A stretch of DNA of 64,000 nucleotides. It comes from Prochlorococcus sp. AG-402-A08 (GTDB lineage: Bacteria > Cyanobacteriota > Cyanobacteriia > PCC-6307 > Cyanobiaceae). The translations under genes were made by a program, and so were the position numbers. The stretch is taken from NCBI GenBank assembly GCA_003279585.1, contig QCHH01000001.1, forward strand, positions 62,001 to 126,000. Reading direction: 5' to 3'. Below, in pieces: positions 28,127 to 38,107 of the stretch. Numbering within the stretch: position 1 is the first letter of the stretch; every line of letters begins with the position of its first letter. A model generated the notes under the pieces. It ran no database searches and was not told the origin of the DNA. It saw nothing but the letters and a program-made list of their open reading frames with translations.

Positions 28127-29794
28127 ATGAAATCAACTTCCAAAGACAATACCAATTTAGATCCAAGCTTAGAAGAAGAATTAACTGTATCTTTAGGGAC
28201 GGAGGTTGAGAAAAGAAGAAACTTTGCGATTATTTCCCACCCTGATGCAGGGAAAACTACTTTGACGGAAAAACTTTTACTTTATGGCGGAGCTATTCAA
28301 CAAGCAGGAGCAGTAAAAGCACGAGGAGAGCAGAGAAAAGTTACTTCTGACTGGATGGAGCTTGAAAAACAAAGAGGAATATCAATTACATCAACTGTTT
28401 TACAATTTGCTTATAAAAATAAGACGATTAATTTATTAGATACTCCTGGTCATCAGGACTTCTCGGAAGATACGTATAGGACACTTGCCGCTGCTGATAA
28501 TGCTGTAATGCTAGAGGATGCAGCGAAAGGACTTGAACCTCAAACAAGGAAGCTTTTTGAAGTTTGCAGAATGCGTCAAATTCCAATTTTTACATTCATC
28601 AATAAGATGGATAGGCCAGGTCAAGAACCACTGGAATTATTAGATGAGATTGAGTCTGAATTAGGATTGTCGACTTTTGCAGTTAATTGGCCAATAGGAA
28701 GCGGTGAGCTTTTTAGAGGTGTTGTTGAGCGAGCAACCAAAGAAGTTGTTTTATTCTCTAGAGCTGAACGGGGGAAGCAATCTAGTGAAATACGTCTGAA
28801 AATTAATGATCCGGAACTCAAAAACTTAGTAGAAGAAGAACTATTGACAAAAGCACTTGAAGAGATTGAGATACTGGATGAGGCTGGTTGTGAATTAAAT
28901 CAAGACTTAATTTTATCTGGCGAATTAACACCTGTGTTTTTTGGATCTGCGATGACCAACTTTGGGGTTAGGCCATTTTTAGATAATTTTCTTGAGCTAT
29001 CTCAGGGGCCTGTTGCTCGCAATAGCTTTGATGGACCAATAGCTCCTACAAGAAAATCCTTTAGTGGATTTGTATTTAAATTACAAGCAAATATGGATCC
29101 AAAACATAGAGATCGAGTTGCCTTCGTGCGGGTATGTAGTGGAAGGTTTAAAAAAGATATGACAGTTCAACACGCTAGGACGGGTAAACAAATCAGACTA
29201 TCAAGGCCTCAAAAGATTTTTGGTCAAGATAGGGCCGTTGTTGATGATGCATACCCTGGAGATGTTATTGGTTTGAATAATCCAGGGATGTTTTCGATTG
29301 GAGATACATTATTTATTGGATCGAGAGTTGAATTCGAGGGGATTCCATGTTTTAGCCCCGAGATATTTAGTTGGTTAAGAAATCCAAATCCCTCAGCTTT
29401 TAAGAATTTTAGGAAAGGGGTCAATGAATTAAGAGAGGAGGGGGCAGTTCAAATTCTTTATGATAAAGATCCAAGCAAAAGAGATCCAATTCTGGCTGCA
29501 GTTGGTCAGCTTCAGCTTGAGGTAGTACAACATCGACTTTCTAGTGAATATGGAGTCGAAACTAGACTTGAACCAATGGGTTATCAAGTCGCTAGATGGG
29601 TAAAAGGGGGATGGCCGGCTTTAGAGGAGGTTGGAAGAATTTTTAATTGCAAAACGGTTCAGGACGCTTGGCTTAGACCAGTATTGCTTTTTAAAAATGA
29701 ATGGAATCTAAATCAGTTAAAGGAAGATCATCCTGGGATGGAATTAAACTCAGTTGCTCCGGTTGTAAGTGGTGTTGATCCTGTTTCCCTCTAA
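28127..29794 (+). CDS. prfC: Peptide chain release factor 3
   Basis: 555 aa translational GTPase that recycles RF1/RF2 from the ribosome. All G motifs are present: [14 protein letters not shown] (P loop), RGISITS (switch I), [16 protein letters not shown] (G3), NKMDRPG (G4). DYLxLxxGxxR-type RF3 features follow, and the region [22 protein letters not shown] matches RF3 rather than EF-G. Length is normal (529 in E. coli) with a short extra N-terminal stretch. ATG start. Confidence 0.92.
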   Translation: MKSTSKDNTNLDPSLEEELTVSLGTEVEKRRNFAIISHPDAGKTTLTEKLLLYGGAIQQAGAVKARGEQRKVTSDWMELEKQRGISITSTVLQFAYKNKTINLLDTPGHQDFSEDTYRTLAAADNAVMLEDAAKGLEPQTRKLFEVCRMRQIPIFTFINKMDRPGQEPLELLDEIESELGLSTFAVNWPIGSGELFRGVVERATKEVVLFSRAERGKQSSEIRLKINDPELKNLVEEELLTKALEEIEILDEAGCELNQDLILSGELTPVFFGSAMTNFGVRPFLDNFLELSQGPVARNSFDGPIAPTRKSFSGFVFKLQANMDPKHRDRVAFVRVCSGRFKKDMTVQHARTGKQIRLSRPQKIFGQDRAVVDDAYPGDVIGLNNPGMFSIGDTLFIGSRVEFEGIPCFSPEIFSWLRNPNPSAFKNFRKGVNELREEGAVQILYDKDPSKRDPILAAVGQLQLEVVQHRLSSEYGVETRLEPMGYQVARWVKGGWPALEEVGRIFNCKTVQDAWLRPVLLFKNEWNLNQLKEDHPGMELNSVAPVVSGVDPVSL

Positions 29795-29847
29795 AGTAGA
29801 TTAAAATCTAATTATTAAAGAGAGCCCATAAATCTTTTAGAAAATCT

Positions 29848-30537
29848 ATGGATCCTGGTACTAATTCACAATCAAATTCAAACTCACAAGATGCCTTTTT
29901 GATACTTGGAATAAATGAGGGTGTAAGTTTTGACGCTATTCAAGAAGCAAGGGATAAAAAGTTAATAGAGGCTGGAGATGATCAAATTACTAAAGCAAAA
30001 ATAGAAGCTGCTTATGATTCATTGCTAATGGTAAGTCTTAAGTCAAGACAACTTGGTAATGCAAGTAACGAGGCAATTAATGCATCAAAGAAAGAGAATG
30101 AAGCAAAGAAAGTTGGTGATATGGGACCTGGCTCGCTTCTCATTAGGTTGAAAAATTTAAATCTTCCAAAATACGAGGCATCAAAATCTAAACTTTTACC
30201 AAGCTTAGAGTTGCCCTCCGGACAAGAATTAAATATAAGGATTTCTCTTGGAATATTGGCTTTTTTACTTGTATTAGTTGTTCCTTCTGAAAGTGTTGAA
30301 TTAATACTTTCATTCTCAACAATAGGCTTATTCATTAGTCAGTCCCGTAGGGGTAGGCCTTTCTTTTCCTCTATACTCTGGTGCATTCTTCTTCTAAGCA
30401 TTGGACTCTTATCTGGAGCATTACTTTTAGGTGGAGCTCAATCATTTATTGAAAACGCTGGATCATTGTCTTCAGACAAATTTGAGGCTATACCTGCAGT
30501 GTTTTTACTTTGGTTAGGAGTTATTTTCCTTGATTAA
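29848..30537 (+). CDS. CPP1-like (DUF3353) J-like membrane protein
   Basis: 229 aa. Residues 14-66 resemble a degenerate J domain (DAFLILGINEGVSFDAIQEA to KIEAAYDSLLM) with no HPD tripeptide, followed by a linker and three to four membrane helices (about 128-229). This is the layout of the cyanobacterial and plastid CPP1 family, whose plant member stabilises protochlorophyllide reductase. A role in helping POR or another thylakoid protein is therefore possible. ATG start. Convergent with hslO, with four bases between. Confidence 0.75.
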   Translation: MDPGTNSQSNSNSQDAFLILGINEGVSFDAIQEARDKKLIEAGDDQITKAKIEAAYDSLLMVSLKSRQLGNASNEAINASKKENEAKKVGDMGPGSLLIRLKNLNLPKYEASKSKLLPSLELPSGQELNIRISLGILAFLLVLVVPSESVELILSFSTIGLFISQSRRGRPFFSSILWCILLLSIGLLSGALLLGGAQSFIENAGSLSSDKFEAIPAVFLLWLGVIFLD

Positions 30538-30541
30538 TCTT

Positions 30542-31441
30542 TTAAGCGATTAAAGATTTCAATTCATCCTCTTTAACAAGATAAATTTTCTTGCAGAATT
30601 GACATGTCAGTTCTGCTTTTCCATCCTCCTTTAACATTTCCTGAAGTTCATTTCTTCCCAATATCTTTAGTGCTGATACGCTTCTTTCTCTTGAGCATCT
30701 ACATTTAAAACTAACTTCTTGAGATGTGGTAATAATATCTGAAGGTGATTGATCAAGATCAGGAAAAATTTCTTCGATAAGAGAAATTGGGTTATTCCCT
30801 TTTTTGTTTAATAACTCACTAAAAGAGTCAATCTCTTTACATCGATGTTCAAGTAAGGCTATCAATGAATAGTCTCGCTCTGCTTTAGGTAATATTTGTG
30901 CTAATAGCCCTCCACTACAAACTATTCCATCCTGATTAATTCTTTCTCCAACAAACACAGCTGATGGTGTTTGTTCAGAATGTAATAAATAGGAAGCTAT
31001 GTCTTCACCTATACCTCCATTAATCAATTCAACTGTGCTGTTGTGTGGTACCCCTTTCCCTTCATCTCTAATAACGTGAAGATAGCCAATACCTATGGCT
31101 TTTTTAAAATCAAATGTATAGTTATTGTTTTTATTTCTAATTAGGTCTAATTCAAGACTTGGATCCCCAACGTAACCTCTCACACTTCCATCTCGACCCG
31201 CATCAATAGTTAATCCTTTTAGTGGTCCATTTGAGCTTACCCTCAAAGTTACCCTTCCATGACTTACCTTCATTGAACTTGCCAGCAAGAGGCTTGCGCT
31301 CATGGCCCTACCTACAATTGCAGAAGTTAAATAAGAAAGCGAATGCCTTTTTTTTGCTTCTTTTGTTGATTCAGTTGTTGATACGGCGACTAGCCTGATC
31401 CCTCCTTTGGCAGCAGTCGCTCTAACTAGCATATCTGTCAT
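30542..31441 (-). CDS. hslO: Redox-regulated chaperone Hsp33
   Basis: 299 aa. The N-terminal domain has family motifs [16 protein letters not shown] and [12 protein letters not shown]. The C-terminal zinc switch reads [11 protein letters not shown] and [10 protein letters not shown], i.e. CxC...CxxC, the four cysteines that form disulfides under oxidative stress and activate the holdase. Length fits. An ABC ATPase gene lies 16 bases upstream on the same strand, suggesting co-transcription. Confidence 0.9.
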   Translation of the reverse strand: MTDMLVRATAAKGGIRLVAVSTTESTKEAKKRHSLSYLTSAIVGRAMSASLLLASSMKVSHGRVTLRVSSNGPLKGLTIDAGRDGSVRGYVGDPSLELDLIRNKNNNYTFDFKKAIGIGYLHVIRDEGKGVPHNSTVELINGGIGEDIASYLLHSEQTPSAVFVGERINQDGIVCSGGLLAQILPKAERDYSLIALLEHRCKEIDSFSELLNKKGNNPISLIEEIFPDLDQSPSDIITTSQEVSFKCRCSRERSVSALKILGRNELQEMLKEDGKAELTCQFCKKIYLVKEDELKSLIA

Positions 31442-31457
31442 TGATTAATTGAATTGT

Positions 31458-32084
31458 TTACTGAGGAATAAGTCGACCATCGTGTAACTCATAATTTTCG
31501 GTATTCAAATCTTTAAAAAGTTCGGGTTCATGAGTAACTATTAGAATAGTTTGCTTGTCTTTAAGCTTTGCGAGTAATTCTATGATTCCGTTTCTCACTG
31601 ACCAATCTAAACCTGCAGTTGGTTCGTCCAGTAAAAGTACTTTTGGATTTCTTAATAGTTGAACAGCAATAGCTAGTCGTCGTTGTTGTCCTCCACTGAG
31701 AGATTCTGGCGGCTTATTTAAGTCTAAGTTGATCAACCCGACTTTTTTGAGAGTTGAAATTTTTTCTTCAGTCGTTAACTTTTTGTGTCCAAGACGTAGT
31801 TCTTGCGCTACCGATAATCCAAGAAAATATCTTTCTGGAAATTGAAAAACTAATCCACATAACCACCTGCGCTGACGTGCATTTAGAGTTTTGTTGAACC
31901 ATGTTATTGTTCCTTTTTGATATTCCGAAAGACCACTGATGATTTCTACTAATGTAGTTTTTCCACTTCCACTGGGTCCTCTAACTATGGTGATTTTTCC
32001 AGTATTTGTTTTTAAACACAAATCTCTAAGGATGGGCTTCTCTGCTGTCGAGGGATGGTAATAAATATTTTTTAAACTAAGCAT
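31458..32084 (-). CDS. ABC transporter ATP-binding protein
   Basis: 208 aa, a single nucleotide-binding domain: Walker A GPSGSGKTT (36-44), Q loop VFQFPE, signature ESLSGGQQRR, Walker B VLLLDEPTAGLD and the H-loop THEPE. No permease is adjacent. The short compact form with the QFPE segment is like ECF/CbiO-type and plastid ABCI ATPases. Substrate unknown. ATG start, 107 bases from the divergent DUF3531 gene. Confidence 0.85.
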   Translation of the reverse strand: MLSLKNIYYHPSTAEKPILRDLCLKTNTGKITIVRGPSGSGKTTLVEIISGLSEYQKGTITWFNKTLNARQRRWLCGLVFQFPERYFLGLSVAQELRLGHKKLTTEEKISTLKKVGLINLDLNKPPESLSGGQQRRLAIAVQLLRNPKVLLLDEPTAGLDWSVRNGIIELLAKLKDKQTILIVTHEPELFKDLNTENYELHDGRLIPQ

Positions 32085-32191
32085 TCTTTTTTTGAGGCTT
32101 TGATCAATTAAATAAAGATTTTTCCATTTTCTTTAATCAATTTACATTAGATTATGTTTGATATCTTTTAGTTTTTCTTTTTTAAGATCTA

Positions 32192-32647
32192 TTGTTTATG
32201 GAAGTTAGATTTCGTGAAGTTGATCCTTTCAATTGTTGGATATGGCTTAGATATTCTGATGTGCCAAGTAAGGGAGAAAAAGAATACGTTGATGGTATTT
32301 TTGATTCTTGGTATGTGCTAGGCAGACTTGGGGGATTTAATTCTGAAAATTTGCAAGCGCACGAAATGGGTTCTGATGTCAGTTGGATGAGCTATGAAAA
32401 TGACGATACCTCCTCTAGTCTTGCATCATTAATGCATAATCTTGGAGAATTTGAATTTAATGAGTGTTGGGCTAGATGTTGGGTCGATTTAGGTACTTCT
32501 GACCTCATCGCAATTGATGTCTTGATAAATGTACTAAAACAAATGGATGTGGATGTTGTGAAAATAGAAGAACTAATTATCGGAGGAGTAAATCAAGATT
32601 GGCCAGTAGAAGAACATCCTGATTCAATTTTTCCTTCAACAGATTAA
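32192..32647 (+). CDS. DUF3531 family protein
   Basis: 151 aa acidic soluble protein. MEVRFREVDPFNCWIWLRY, WYVLGRLGGFNSENLQ and FNECWARCWVDLGTSD are characteristic of DUF3531, found in cyanobacteria and plastids and of unknown function. Tryptophan-rich. ATG start. rsmE follows after six bases, so the two are probably co-transcribed, which hints at a ribosome-linked role. Confidence 0.8.
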   Translation: MFMEVRFREVDPFNCWIWLRYSDVPSKGEKEYVDGIFDSWYVLGRLGGFNSENLQAHEMGSDVSWMSYENDDTSSSLASLMHNLGEFEFNECWARCWVDLGTSDLIAIDVLINVLKQMDVDVVKIEELIIGGVNQDWPVEEHPDSIFPSTD

Positions 32648-32653
32648 TTTTCT

Positions 32654-33418
32654 ATGGCTGAGAAAAGAAGATTATTTATAAATCCGAATCGATTACATGA
32701 TGAAATCGATTCATATGGAGAGTTGACTTTGACCTCTAATGAATCACATTATTTATCTAGGGTTATGAGGATGAGATCTGAAGATCTTTTAGAGGTTATT
32801 GATGGAAAAGGTCATCTTTGGAACGCAAAAATTGTTGAAAAAAAAACTATAAAACTTACCAATGGTTTTGATAAACCTCTTCAAGTCGCTTCAAGAGAGA
32901 GACCATTAATAGGCATTGCTGTAGTTATTCCTAAAAAGGGGTTTGAAAACTTTTTGCAAATGAGTTGTGAGATAGGAGTTGACATTATTCAACCATTGAT
33001 TTCAAAACGATCAGTAGTTAAAGAATGCAATAACGAGAAAATTAGTAGATATCAAAAAATTATTCATGAAGCCGTTGAGCAATCTGAAAGACTCTGGAGT
33101 CCAGAATTAATGCAGGCATTGACATTTCCCAATTGGATAAATGATTTGCCTTCCGAAGCTCAAATCGGATTTGCCACAACTCGCATTCAAAACTTGCAAG
33201 ATTGTGTGAATTGGTTAAATGAAACAACACATAAAGTCAATCAAGTTTGGGTGGTGATTGGCCCAGAGGGAGGCTGGAATAAAGATGAAGAGGCATTGGC
33301 TTTTGACGCTGGCTTCGCTGGGGTGTCTTTGGGAAATACGATTTTGAGGACATCAACAGCTGCCGTAAGTGCCAGTCAGCTAATGACGTCATGGAGAAGA
33401 CTTAAATCATCCCTTTAA
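32654..33418 (+). CDS. rsmE: 16S rRNA m3U1498 methyltransferase
   Basis: 254 aa SPOUT methyltransferase. The start RLFINPNRL and SNESHYLSRVMRMRSED form the PUA-like domain; VWVVIGPEGGWNKDEEALAF and VSLGNTILRTSTAAV form the trefoil knot that binds SAM. It methylates U1498 in the ribosomal decoding region. ATG start with DUF3531 six bases upstream. Confidence 0.9.
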   Translation: MAEKRRLFINPNRLHDEIDSYGELTLTSNESHYLSRVMRMRSEDLLEVIDGKGHLWNAKIVEKKTIKLTNGFDKPLQVASRERPLIGIAVVIPKKGFENFLQMSCEIGVDIIQPLISKRSVVKECNNEKISRYQKIIHEAVEQSERLWSPELMQALTFPNWINDLPSEAQIGFATTRIQNLQDCVNWLNETTHKVNQVWVVIGPEGGWNKDEEALAFDAGFAGVSLGNTILRTSTAAVSASQLMTSWRRLKSSL

Positions 33419-33482
33419 GATTGAAAATTTTTGATCATAAAACCGTCTATTGTTTAGTAAAAAAGCATGCTGATTAGGAACA

Positions 33483-34226
33483 ATGGCTAACTTCTCTTTT
33501 ATTAGCGGTATTTGGATTAATGCTTTTTTGATTAATTTCTTGTTGATATTTTTGGGACATAGGCTTCCATTTTTAACTAAGAAAGGTTGGATTCATGCTG
33601 GAATACTTGGAACACTTTTATTAGGGTCTATTGGTTGGAATGGTTGGATATCAGTTTGTGTATATCTCTTGTTGGGAACTTTAGTTACAAAAATTGGATA
33701 TAAAAATAAGGCTTCCCGAGGGATTGCTGAAGCCAGAGGTGGTCAACGTGGCCCTGAAAATGTTTGGGGATCTGCAGCAACAGGTTGCTCACTCGCCTTA
33801 TTAAGTTGTTTTTGGCCAAATTTTTTAAATTTATTCATGGTAGGTTTTGCTTCTAGTTTCAGTGCAAAACTTTCCGATACTTTTTCAAGTGAAATTGGCA
33901 AAAGATTTGGTAAAAGAACTTTTCTAATTACGACTTTAAAGCCAGTAGCACCAGGGACGGAGGGGGCAATAAGCATCGAAGGTTCGATAGCTGGTTTGTT
34001 AGGAAGTTTTATTATGACTGTTTTTATGCTTAATCTATCGATCATCTCTGGACTATCTGTTGCTTTTATAGTCTTCTTATCTGGCTATTTAGCAACTTTT
34101 TTGGAAAGTTATATTGGAGCAGTGGTACAAAATAAGATTGATTGGATGACTAATGAATTAGTTAACTCTATCCAGACATCTATAGCCGCTATTATTTCTA
34201 TCTTTTTATATTTGAATTTTGTTTGA
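33483..34226 (+). CDS. DUF92/VTE6-like integral membrane protein
   Basis: 247 aa, six or so membrane helices. KASRGIAEARGGQRGPENVW, ASSFSAKLSDTFSSEIGKRF and PVAPGTEGAISIEGSIAG are DUF92 signatures (TIGR00297). The plant member VTE6 is a phytyl-phosphate kinase that recycles phytol to tocopherol and phylloquinone, so this is plausibly a phytyl-phosphate kinase in the membrane. Six bases from the convergent SGNH gene. ATG start. Confidence 0.8.
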   Translation: MANFSFISGIWINAFLINFLLIFLGHRLPFLTKKGWIHAGILGTLLLGSIGWNGWISVCVYLLLGTLVTKIGYKNKASRGIAEARGGQRGPENVWGSAATGCSLALLSCFWPNFLNLFMVGFASSFSAKLSDTFSSEIGKRFGKRTFLITTLKPVAPGTEGAISIEGSIAGLLGSFIMTVFMLNLSIISGLSVAFIVFLSGYLATFLESYIGAVVQNKIDWMTNELVNSIQTSIAAIISIFLYLNFV

Positions 34227-34231
34227 ACTAT

Positions 34232-34879
34232 TTATTTTAAATCAGCCCAATTCTTTAATGCTGGCCATTCACTAATTTGTTCATAAATCCATTTGTGACC
34301 CTTAGTATTCAGATGTATTCCATCTGATGAGAGTAATTCTTTAAATGATAATAAGTTGATCATTTTTTGATGGATAGATAAGAACGGTACATTTAATTCT
34401 AAGCAAGTTTCTTCAATTTTATTTTCATATTTTGAACAAGCTCGATTTGAATACCAAAGACATTCTGCAAAAGGCATTGACTCCTCATTAACAGGAGTCA
34501 ATCCAAGAACCATTATATTTACTTCATTCTTAATTTCGTTTACTAATTGTTTTAAGCCAAATTTAAAAGCATCTTCGGAAAGTTGAGGCCTGCCATCTTT
34601 TCTTCCAATTTTTGCTGTATCATTTAATCCAATTGATAGCAAAATACCTTCAGGAACTTTTCTCCTTAATTCCCCCCTTGTTGCCCACTCATTCTTATAT
34701 CTTATAGCAACTTTCTCTAATCCATCTCCTCTTACTCCAAGGGAATAAATGATAGGAGCACCATCTATATTTAACCAGTTTTGTCTTAATCTTTCAGACC
34801 AACCGCCTCCCTCTAGATCTCCCCATCCGTAAACCCCACTATCTCCAATTATGATTAATTTTTTTTGATATTTATTCAT
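34232..34879 (-). CDS. SGNH/GDSL hydrolase
   Basis: 215 aa. Block I IIGDSGVYGWGDLEGG (Ser at about 14), block III LSIGLNDTAK (Asn) and block V SSDGIHLNTKGHKWI (Asp and His) give the full SGNH catalytic set. No signal peptide, so cytosolic esterase or lipase. It lies 24 bases behind phnE on the same strand and may be the last gene of the phosphonate transporter operon; a link to substrate processing is speculative. Confidence 0.8.
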   Translation of the reverse strand: MNKYQKKLIIIGDSGVYGWGDLEGGGWSERLRQNWLNIDGAPIIYSLGVRGDGLEKVAIRYKNEWATRGELRRKVPEGILLSIGLNDTAKIGRKDGRPQLSEDAFKFGLKQLVNEIKNEVNIMVLGLTPVNEESMPFAECLWYSNRACSKYENKIEETCLELNVPFLSIHQKMINLLSFKELLSSDGIHLNTKGHKWIYEQISEWPALKNWADLK

Positions 34880-34903
34880 AAATAGATATGTTGAGTAAAA
34901 TAA

Positions 34904-36454
34904 TTAACTACTGAAATTGTTGGTTGAATTCTTTAACCAATAATTTTGAGAAGTGCTAAATAAAAATTCTCCTGAGATGGTTAATAAAGAGAAAGTAGCG
35001 GTTATTATCATGACTTGTGCCCAATCGAATGAACTTAGTGATTCCTGTAATTGCCACCCTAATCCTACTCCTCCGACTGCACCTATAATTGCTGTTTCCT
35101 TTAGGATTACGTCACTTCTGTATGCTCCATAAGCTAAGTAACTATTACTTTGGGGGGCTAATATCCCATAAAGTGTTGCTGATTGCTTGCTTGAACCATT
35201 GTTTTTAATCGCTCGATAAATACTTTTTTCTTGATTTAGTATGCTATCTGTAAGTAACCTTCCCATGACTCCCATATGTGTAATTCCTAGTGATAATGCG
35301 GCTACAGATATAGTAGGATTAGTAAAAAAAAGAATAAGTATAGTTGTCAATGGAGGAGGTATCAATCTAAAGAAGATCCAAATAAGATTTTGAAGTTTTA
35401 GAGGGAATTTTCCTGGGAATAATACTAGTAAAAGTGGAGGTGTCCCTATCGCAATTCCAGACGCGAAAACAGTTATTATAATTGTTGTAATGATTAGTTT
35501 AAGCAGAGGTAAGGTATTAAATCCATTTCTTATCTCTACGAATGAAGGTAAATCTAAATACGAAAATCTTAATGGAGCAAATAACTCAAAATTTAGATTA
35601 TAAAGCCAACTGATACCTAACGATAGAGATAGTGCAAATATTGAGATTGAAATTAAGAAAGAATTTTTCAGACTAATATCTTCAGAGAAATAACTTCTTA
35701 AAAATCTTATAAATTTCTCTAATAAAATGATTACTAACCAAAGCATCCACAAACAAGTCCACATTTCATTGAACTCAAAGGATTTTAAAGTTAAATATAG
35801 TTCTGTTCCTATACCACCTAATCCAAATATTCCAAGTAATGTTACACCCCTAATTGCACATTCAAATCTGTAACTTCCATATGTAGATATGATAGGTATT
35901 AACTTTGGTAGAAGAATAGTTATAAATGAGCTCATAATATTAGATCCAGTTTGCTTAATTGCTATTAGAGGTTGTATGTCAAAACTATCTAGTTGCTCTG
36001 AAATCACTCTTGCTGTTAAGGCTGAATAGGGAATGACTATAGATATAATTGCCACCCAAATATTCAAACCTAAAATTTGAATAAATAGTAAGCCCCAAAC
36101 TACTTCATGTATTGATCTTGGAATTGCTAATGAGTATTTTATGAATTTACCTAAATAAGAAAATTTAGGAATACTTTTCCAAAATAAATCTGTAGATAGT
36201 ACACCTAAAATAATTCCAATAAGCATACTTATAACCCAGCTAGTTAAAGCAGTAGAAATTGTTATTTGAAGTCCTTCCCATGCGCTTTTAACTAATTCTT
36301 GATTGAACGATGGTTTGATTGCTGAGCTTATGAATAGAAATATGATATTTAGACCCCCAATATGAAATCCTTTTATGATTTCTATTAGAATGGGAATGTA
36401 GGCTATTGATGGGATTAATGTTAATAGAGTTGATACTGGTTTTATTAATTTCAT
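34904..36454 (-). CDS. phnE: Phosphonate/phosphite ABC permease, two-domain fusion
   Basis: 516 aa, about twice the usual PhnE length, with 11-12 membrane helices in two similar halves. Each half has a cytosolic loop typical of binding-protein-dependent permeases: PYSALTARVISEQLDSFDIQ (first) and THMGVMGRLLTDSILNQEKS (second). The gene therefore encodes both permease subunits in one chain. GGIGTELYLTLK and GGVGLGWQLQES close the halves. It follows phnC by six bases. ATG start. Confidence 0.85.
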   Translation of the reverse strand: MKLIKPVSTLLTLIPSIAYIPILIEIIKGFHIGGLNIIFLFISSAIKPSFNQELVKSAWEGLQITISTALTSWVISMLIGIILGVLSTDLFWKSIPKFSYLGKFIKYSLAIPRSIHEVVWGLLFIQILGLNIWVAIISIVIPYSALTARVISEQLDSFDIQPLIAIKQTGSNIMSSFITILLPKLIPIISTYGSYRFECAIRGVTLLGIFGLGGIGTELYLTLKSFEFNEMWTCLWMLWLVIILLEKFIRFLRSYFSEDISLKNSFLISISIFALSLSLGISWLYNLNFELFAPLRFSYLDLPSFVEIRNGFNTLPLLKLIITTIIITVFASGIAIGTPPLLLVLFPGKFPLKLQNLIWIFFRLIPPPLTTILILFFTNPTISVAALSLGITHMGVMGRLLTDSILNQEKSIYRAIKNNGSSKQSATLYGILAPQSNSYLAYGAYRSDVILKETAIIGAVGGVGLGWQLQESLSSFDWAQVMIITATFSLLTISGEFLFSTSQNYWLKNSTNNFSS

Positions 36455-36460
36455 TATGAA

Positions 36461-37195
36461 TTAAAATAGCCAGTCAAACTCTGATTGATTAATATTTTGA
36501 ATTTCTCTATCTATTACAACCTTTCCATCTTTTAACCCAATAACTCTATTGAAATTATTTATTAAATTTATTTGGTGAAGACTTATAAGTATGGTCTCAG
36601 GGATTTTAATTCTAAGATAATTTTTTTGATTAATAAATAAGTTTAAGATATTTTTTGATAATAAAGGGTCTAAATTTGAGAATGGTTCGTCTCCAAGTAA
36701 AATCTCTGGTTCCTGTCTTAAAAGACGTGCAATTGCTATTCTTTTTTTTTGCCCACCAGAAAGTTTATTTATATAGGAATAAATAGTTTTTTTTGGGAGA
36801 GAGACTGCTGCTAGGCAGTCTTGGCATAAAGCTTTATCTAAGACTCCTAGGAGATTTTTTAAAGCCCATATGAAATTGTGTTTACCTAATGCACCGCAGT
36901 TTATATTCTGAGCGACATTTAGCTCTTCTATCAAAGATAAGTCCTGCCATATAGTTCCTATTTTTGAAGATTCAATATTTGAGATATTGTTAATGTGAGA
37001 ACCTTTCCATATTACTTCCCCTTCGGTTGGGATTAGTGATCCATTCGCGATCGAGATTAATGTACTCTTGCCAGCCCCACTTTTTCCAATAAGCGCTATC
37101 TTCTCACCTTTATTTATTGTTAAATTAATATCTTTGACTCTAATACTTTCCTTACTGTTATGGCTTATATTCTTTAATTCTAGTAACTTAGTCAC
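36461..37195 (-). CDS. phnC: Phosphonate/phosphite ABC ATPase
   Basis: 244 aa. Walker A GKSGAGKSTL (37-46), Q loop IWQDLSL, signature NKLSGGQKKRIAIARLL, Walker B EILLGDEPFSNLD and the switch His in SLHQINL; in Walker B the usual Leu-Asp-Glu reads GDE. It powers the PhnDCE importer. Its ATG overlaps the phnD stop by four bases (37192-37195), indicating coupled translation. Confidence 0.88.
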   Translation of the reverse strand: MTKLLELKNISHNSKESIRVKDINLTINKGEKIALIGKSGAGKSTLISIANGSLIPTEGEVIWKGSHINNISNIESSKIGTIWQDLSLIEELNVAQNINCGALGKHNFIWALKNLLGVLDKALCQDCLAAVSLPKKTIYSYINKLSGGQKKRIAIARLLRQEPEILLGDEPFSNLDPLLSKNILNLFINQKNYLRIKIPETILISLHQINLINNFNRVIGLKDGKVVIDREIQNINQSEFDWLF

Positions 37196-38103
37196 TTAAC
37201 CTTTCCAATTTTTCTAGCTACCTTTTCTATTTTATTATAATTCTCATTTTTTGATATTATAAATTTCTTTGCGCTAAATAATTCGAGAATTTGTTTTTGT
37301 TTTTTTGACTTTTCATTGAAACGTAAAAATACATTTGTAAGCTCCTTCGTAAAACCTTTTTTGAACTTTTTATCTAGGTTCCCTTGAGCAAGCCAATGAT
37401 AATTATGATAAGAAGGAGTCTTCCAAATTAAAAAGACTTTTGAGGGATCCATACGTCCTCTCTCAAGATTTCTCTTCCATACTTCTTCGCTAAGAACACC
37501 TGCCTCATATGAACCACTTTGCACAAGCATTAATGTTGCATCGTGGCTACCACTAAAACCTGGTCTTCCAGCTTTGAAATCTTTAAGTTGAACGCCTGCT
37601 TTGTTTAAAAAATATTGTGGCATCAATCTTCCTGATGTTGAACTTTCAGAGCCAAAGGTAAAACGCTTGTTTTTTAGTGTTTTTAAGTCATTTATGTTAT
37701 TTATTTTTTGGATTGAACTTTTCTTGTTTGCGATAAAAACACTATGGAATTTTTCATCAATATCTCTTTGTGCTATTACCTTGGATCCTTTGCTTTGAAG
37801 TCTTGCTTGTACACCCGTTAAAGCACCGAACCATACTAAATCTAAATTCCCTGTCCTAAAAGATGTTACAGCTGCAGCATAATTAGTAACTGGTTTATAA
37901 CGAACTTGAACATTGAGCTGCTCGCTTAATTCAGAGGATAAAATCTTATATAAACGATTCAGGTGCTCTGGGTTTTGATCTGGTATTGCCCCAATGCGAA
38001 GGATCTCGTCTGCTTTTAATGAACCAATAGTAAATAAATTAAATATTGATAAAAAACTAAAAGATATCTTTTTGATCTTTGTTGCTAGGTGCTTCTTGTA
38101 CAT
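37192..38103 (-). CDS. phnD: Phosphonate/phosphite-binding protein
   Basis: 303 aa periplasmic binding protein. A basic N-terminus and hydrophobic core with a cleavage-like SLKADE at about 29-33 form the signal peptide. LRIGAIPDQNPEHLNRLYK and FRTGNLDLVWFGALTGVQAR are PhnD motifs, and GSESSTSGRLMPQYFL forms part of the phosphonate pocket. Related Prochlorococcus proteins (PhnD1) bind phosphite and methylphosphonate. No C-P lyase or phosphite dehydrogenase is in the window. It follows the aminotransferase gene by four bases. Confidence 0.88.
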   Translation of the reverse strand: MYKKHLATKIKKISFSFLSIFNLFTIGSLKADEILRIGAIPDQNPEHLNRLYKILSSELSEQLNVQVRYKPVTNYAAAVTSFRTGNLDLVWFGALTGVQARLQSKGSKVIAQRDIDEKFHSVFIANKKSSIQKINNINDLKTLKNKRFTFGSESSTSGRLMPQYFLNKAGVQLKDFKAGRPGFSGSHDATLMLVQSGSYEAGVLSEEVWKRNLERGRMDPSKVFLIWKTPSYHNYHWLAQGNLDKKFKKGFTKELTNVFLRFNEKSKKQKQILELFSAKKFIISKNENYNKIEKVARKIGKVK

Positions 38104-38107
38104 ACTT

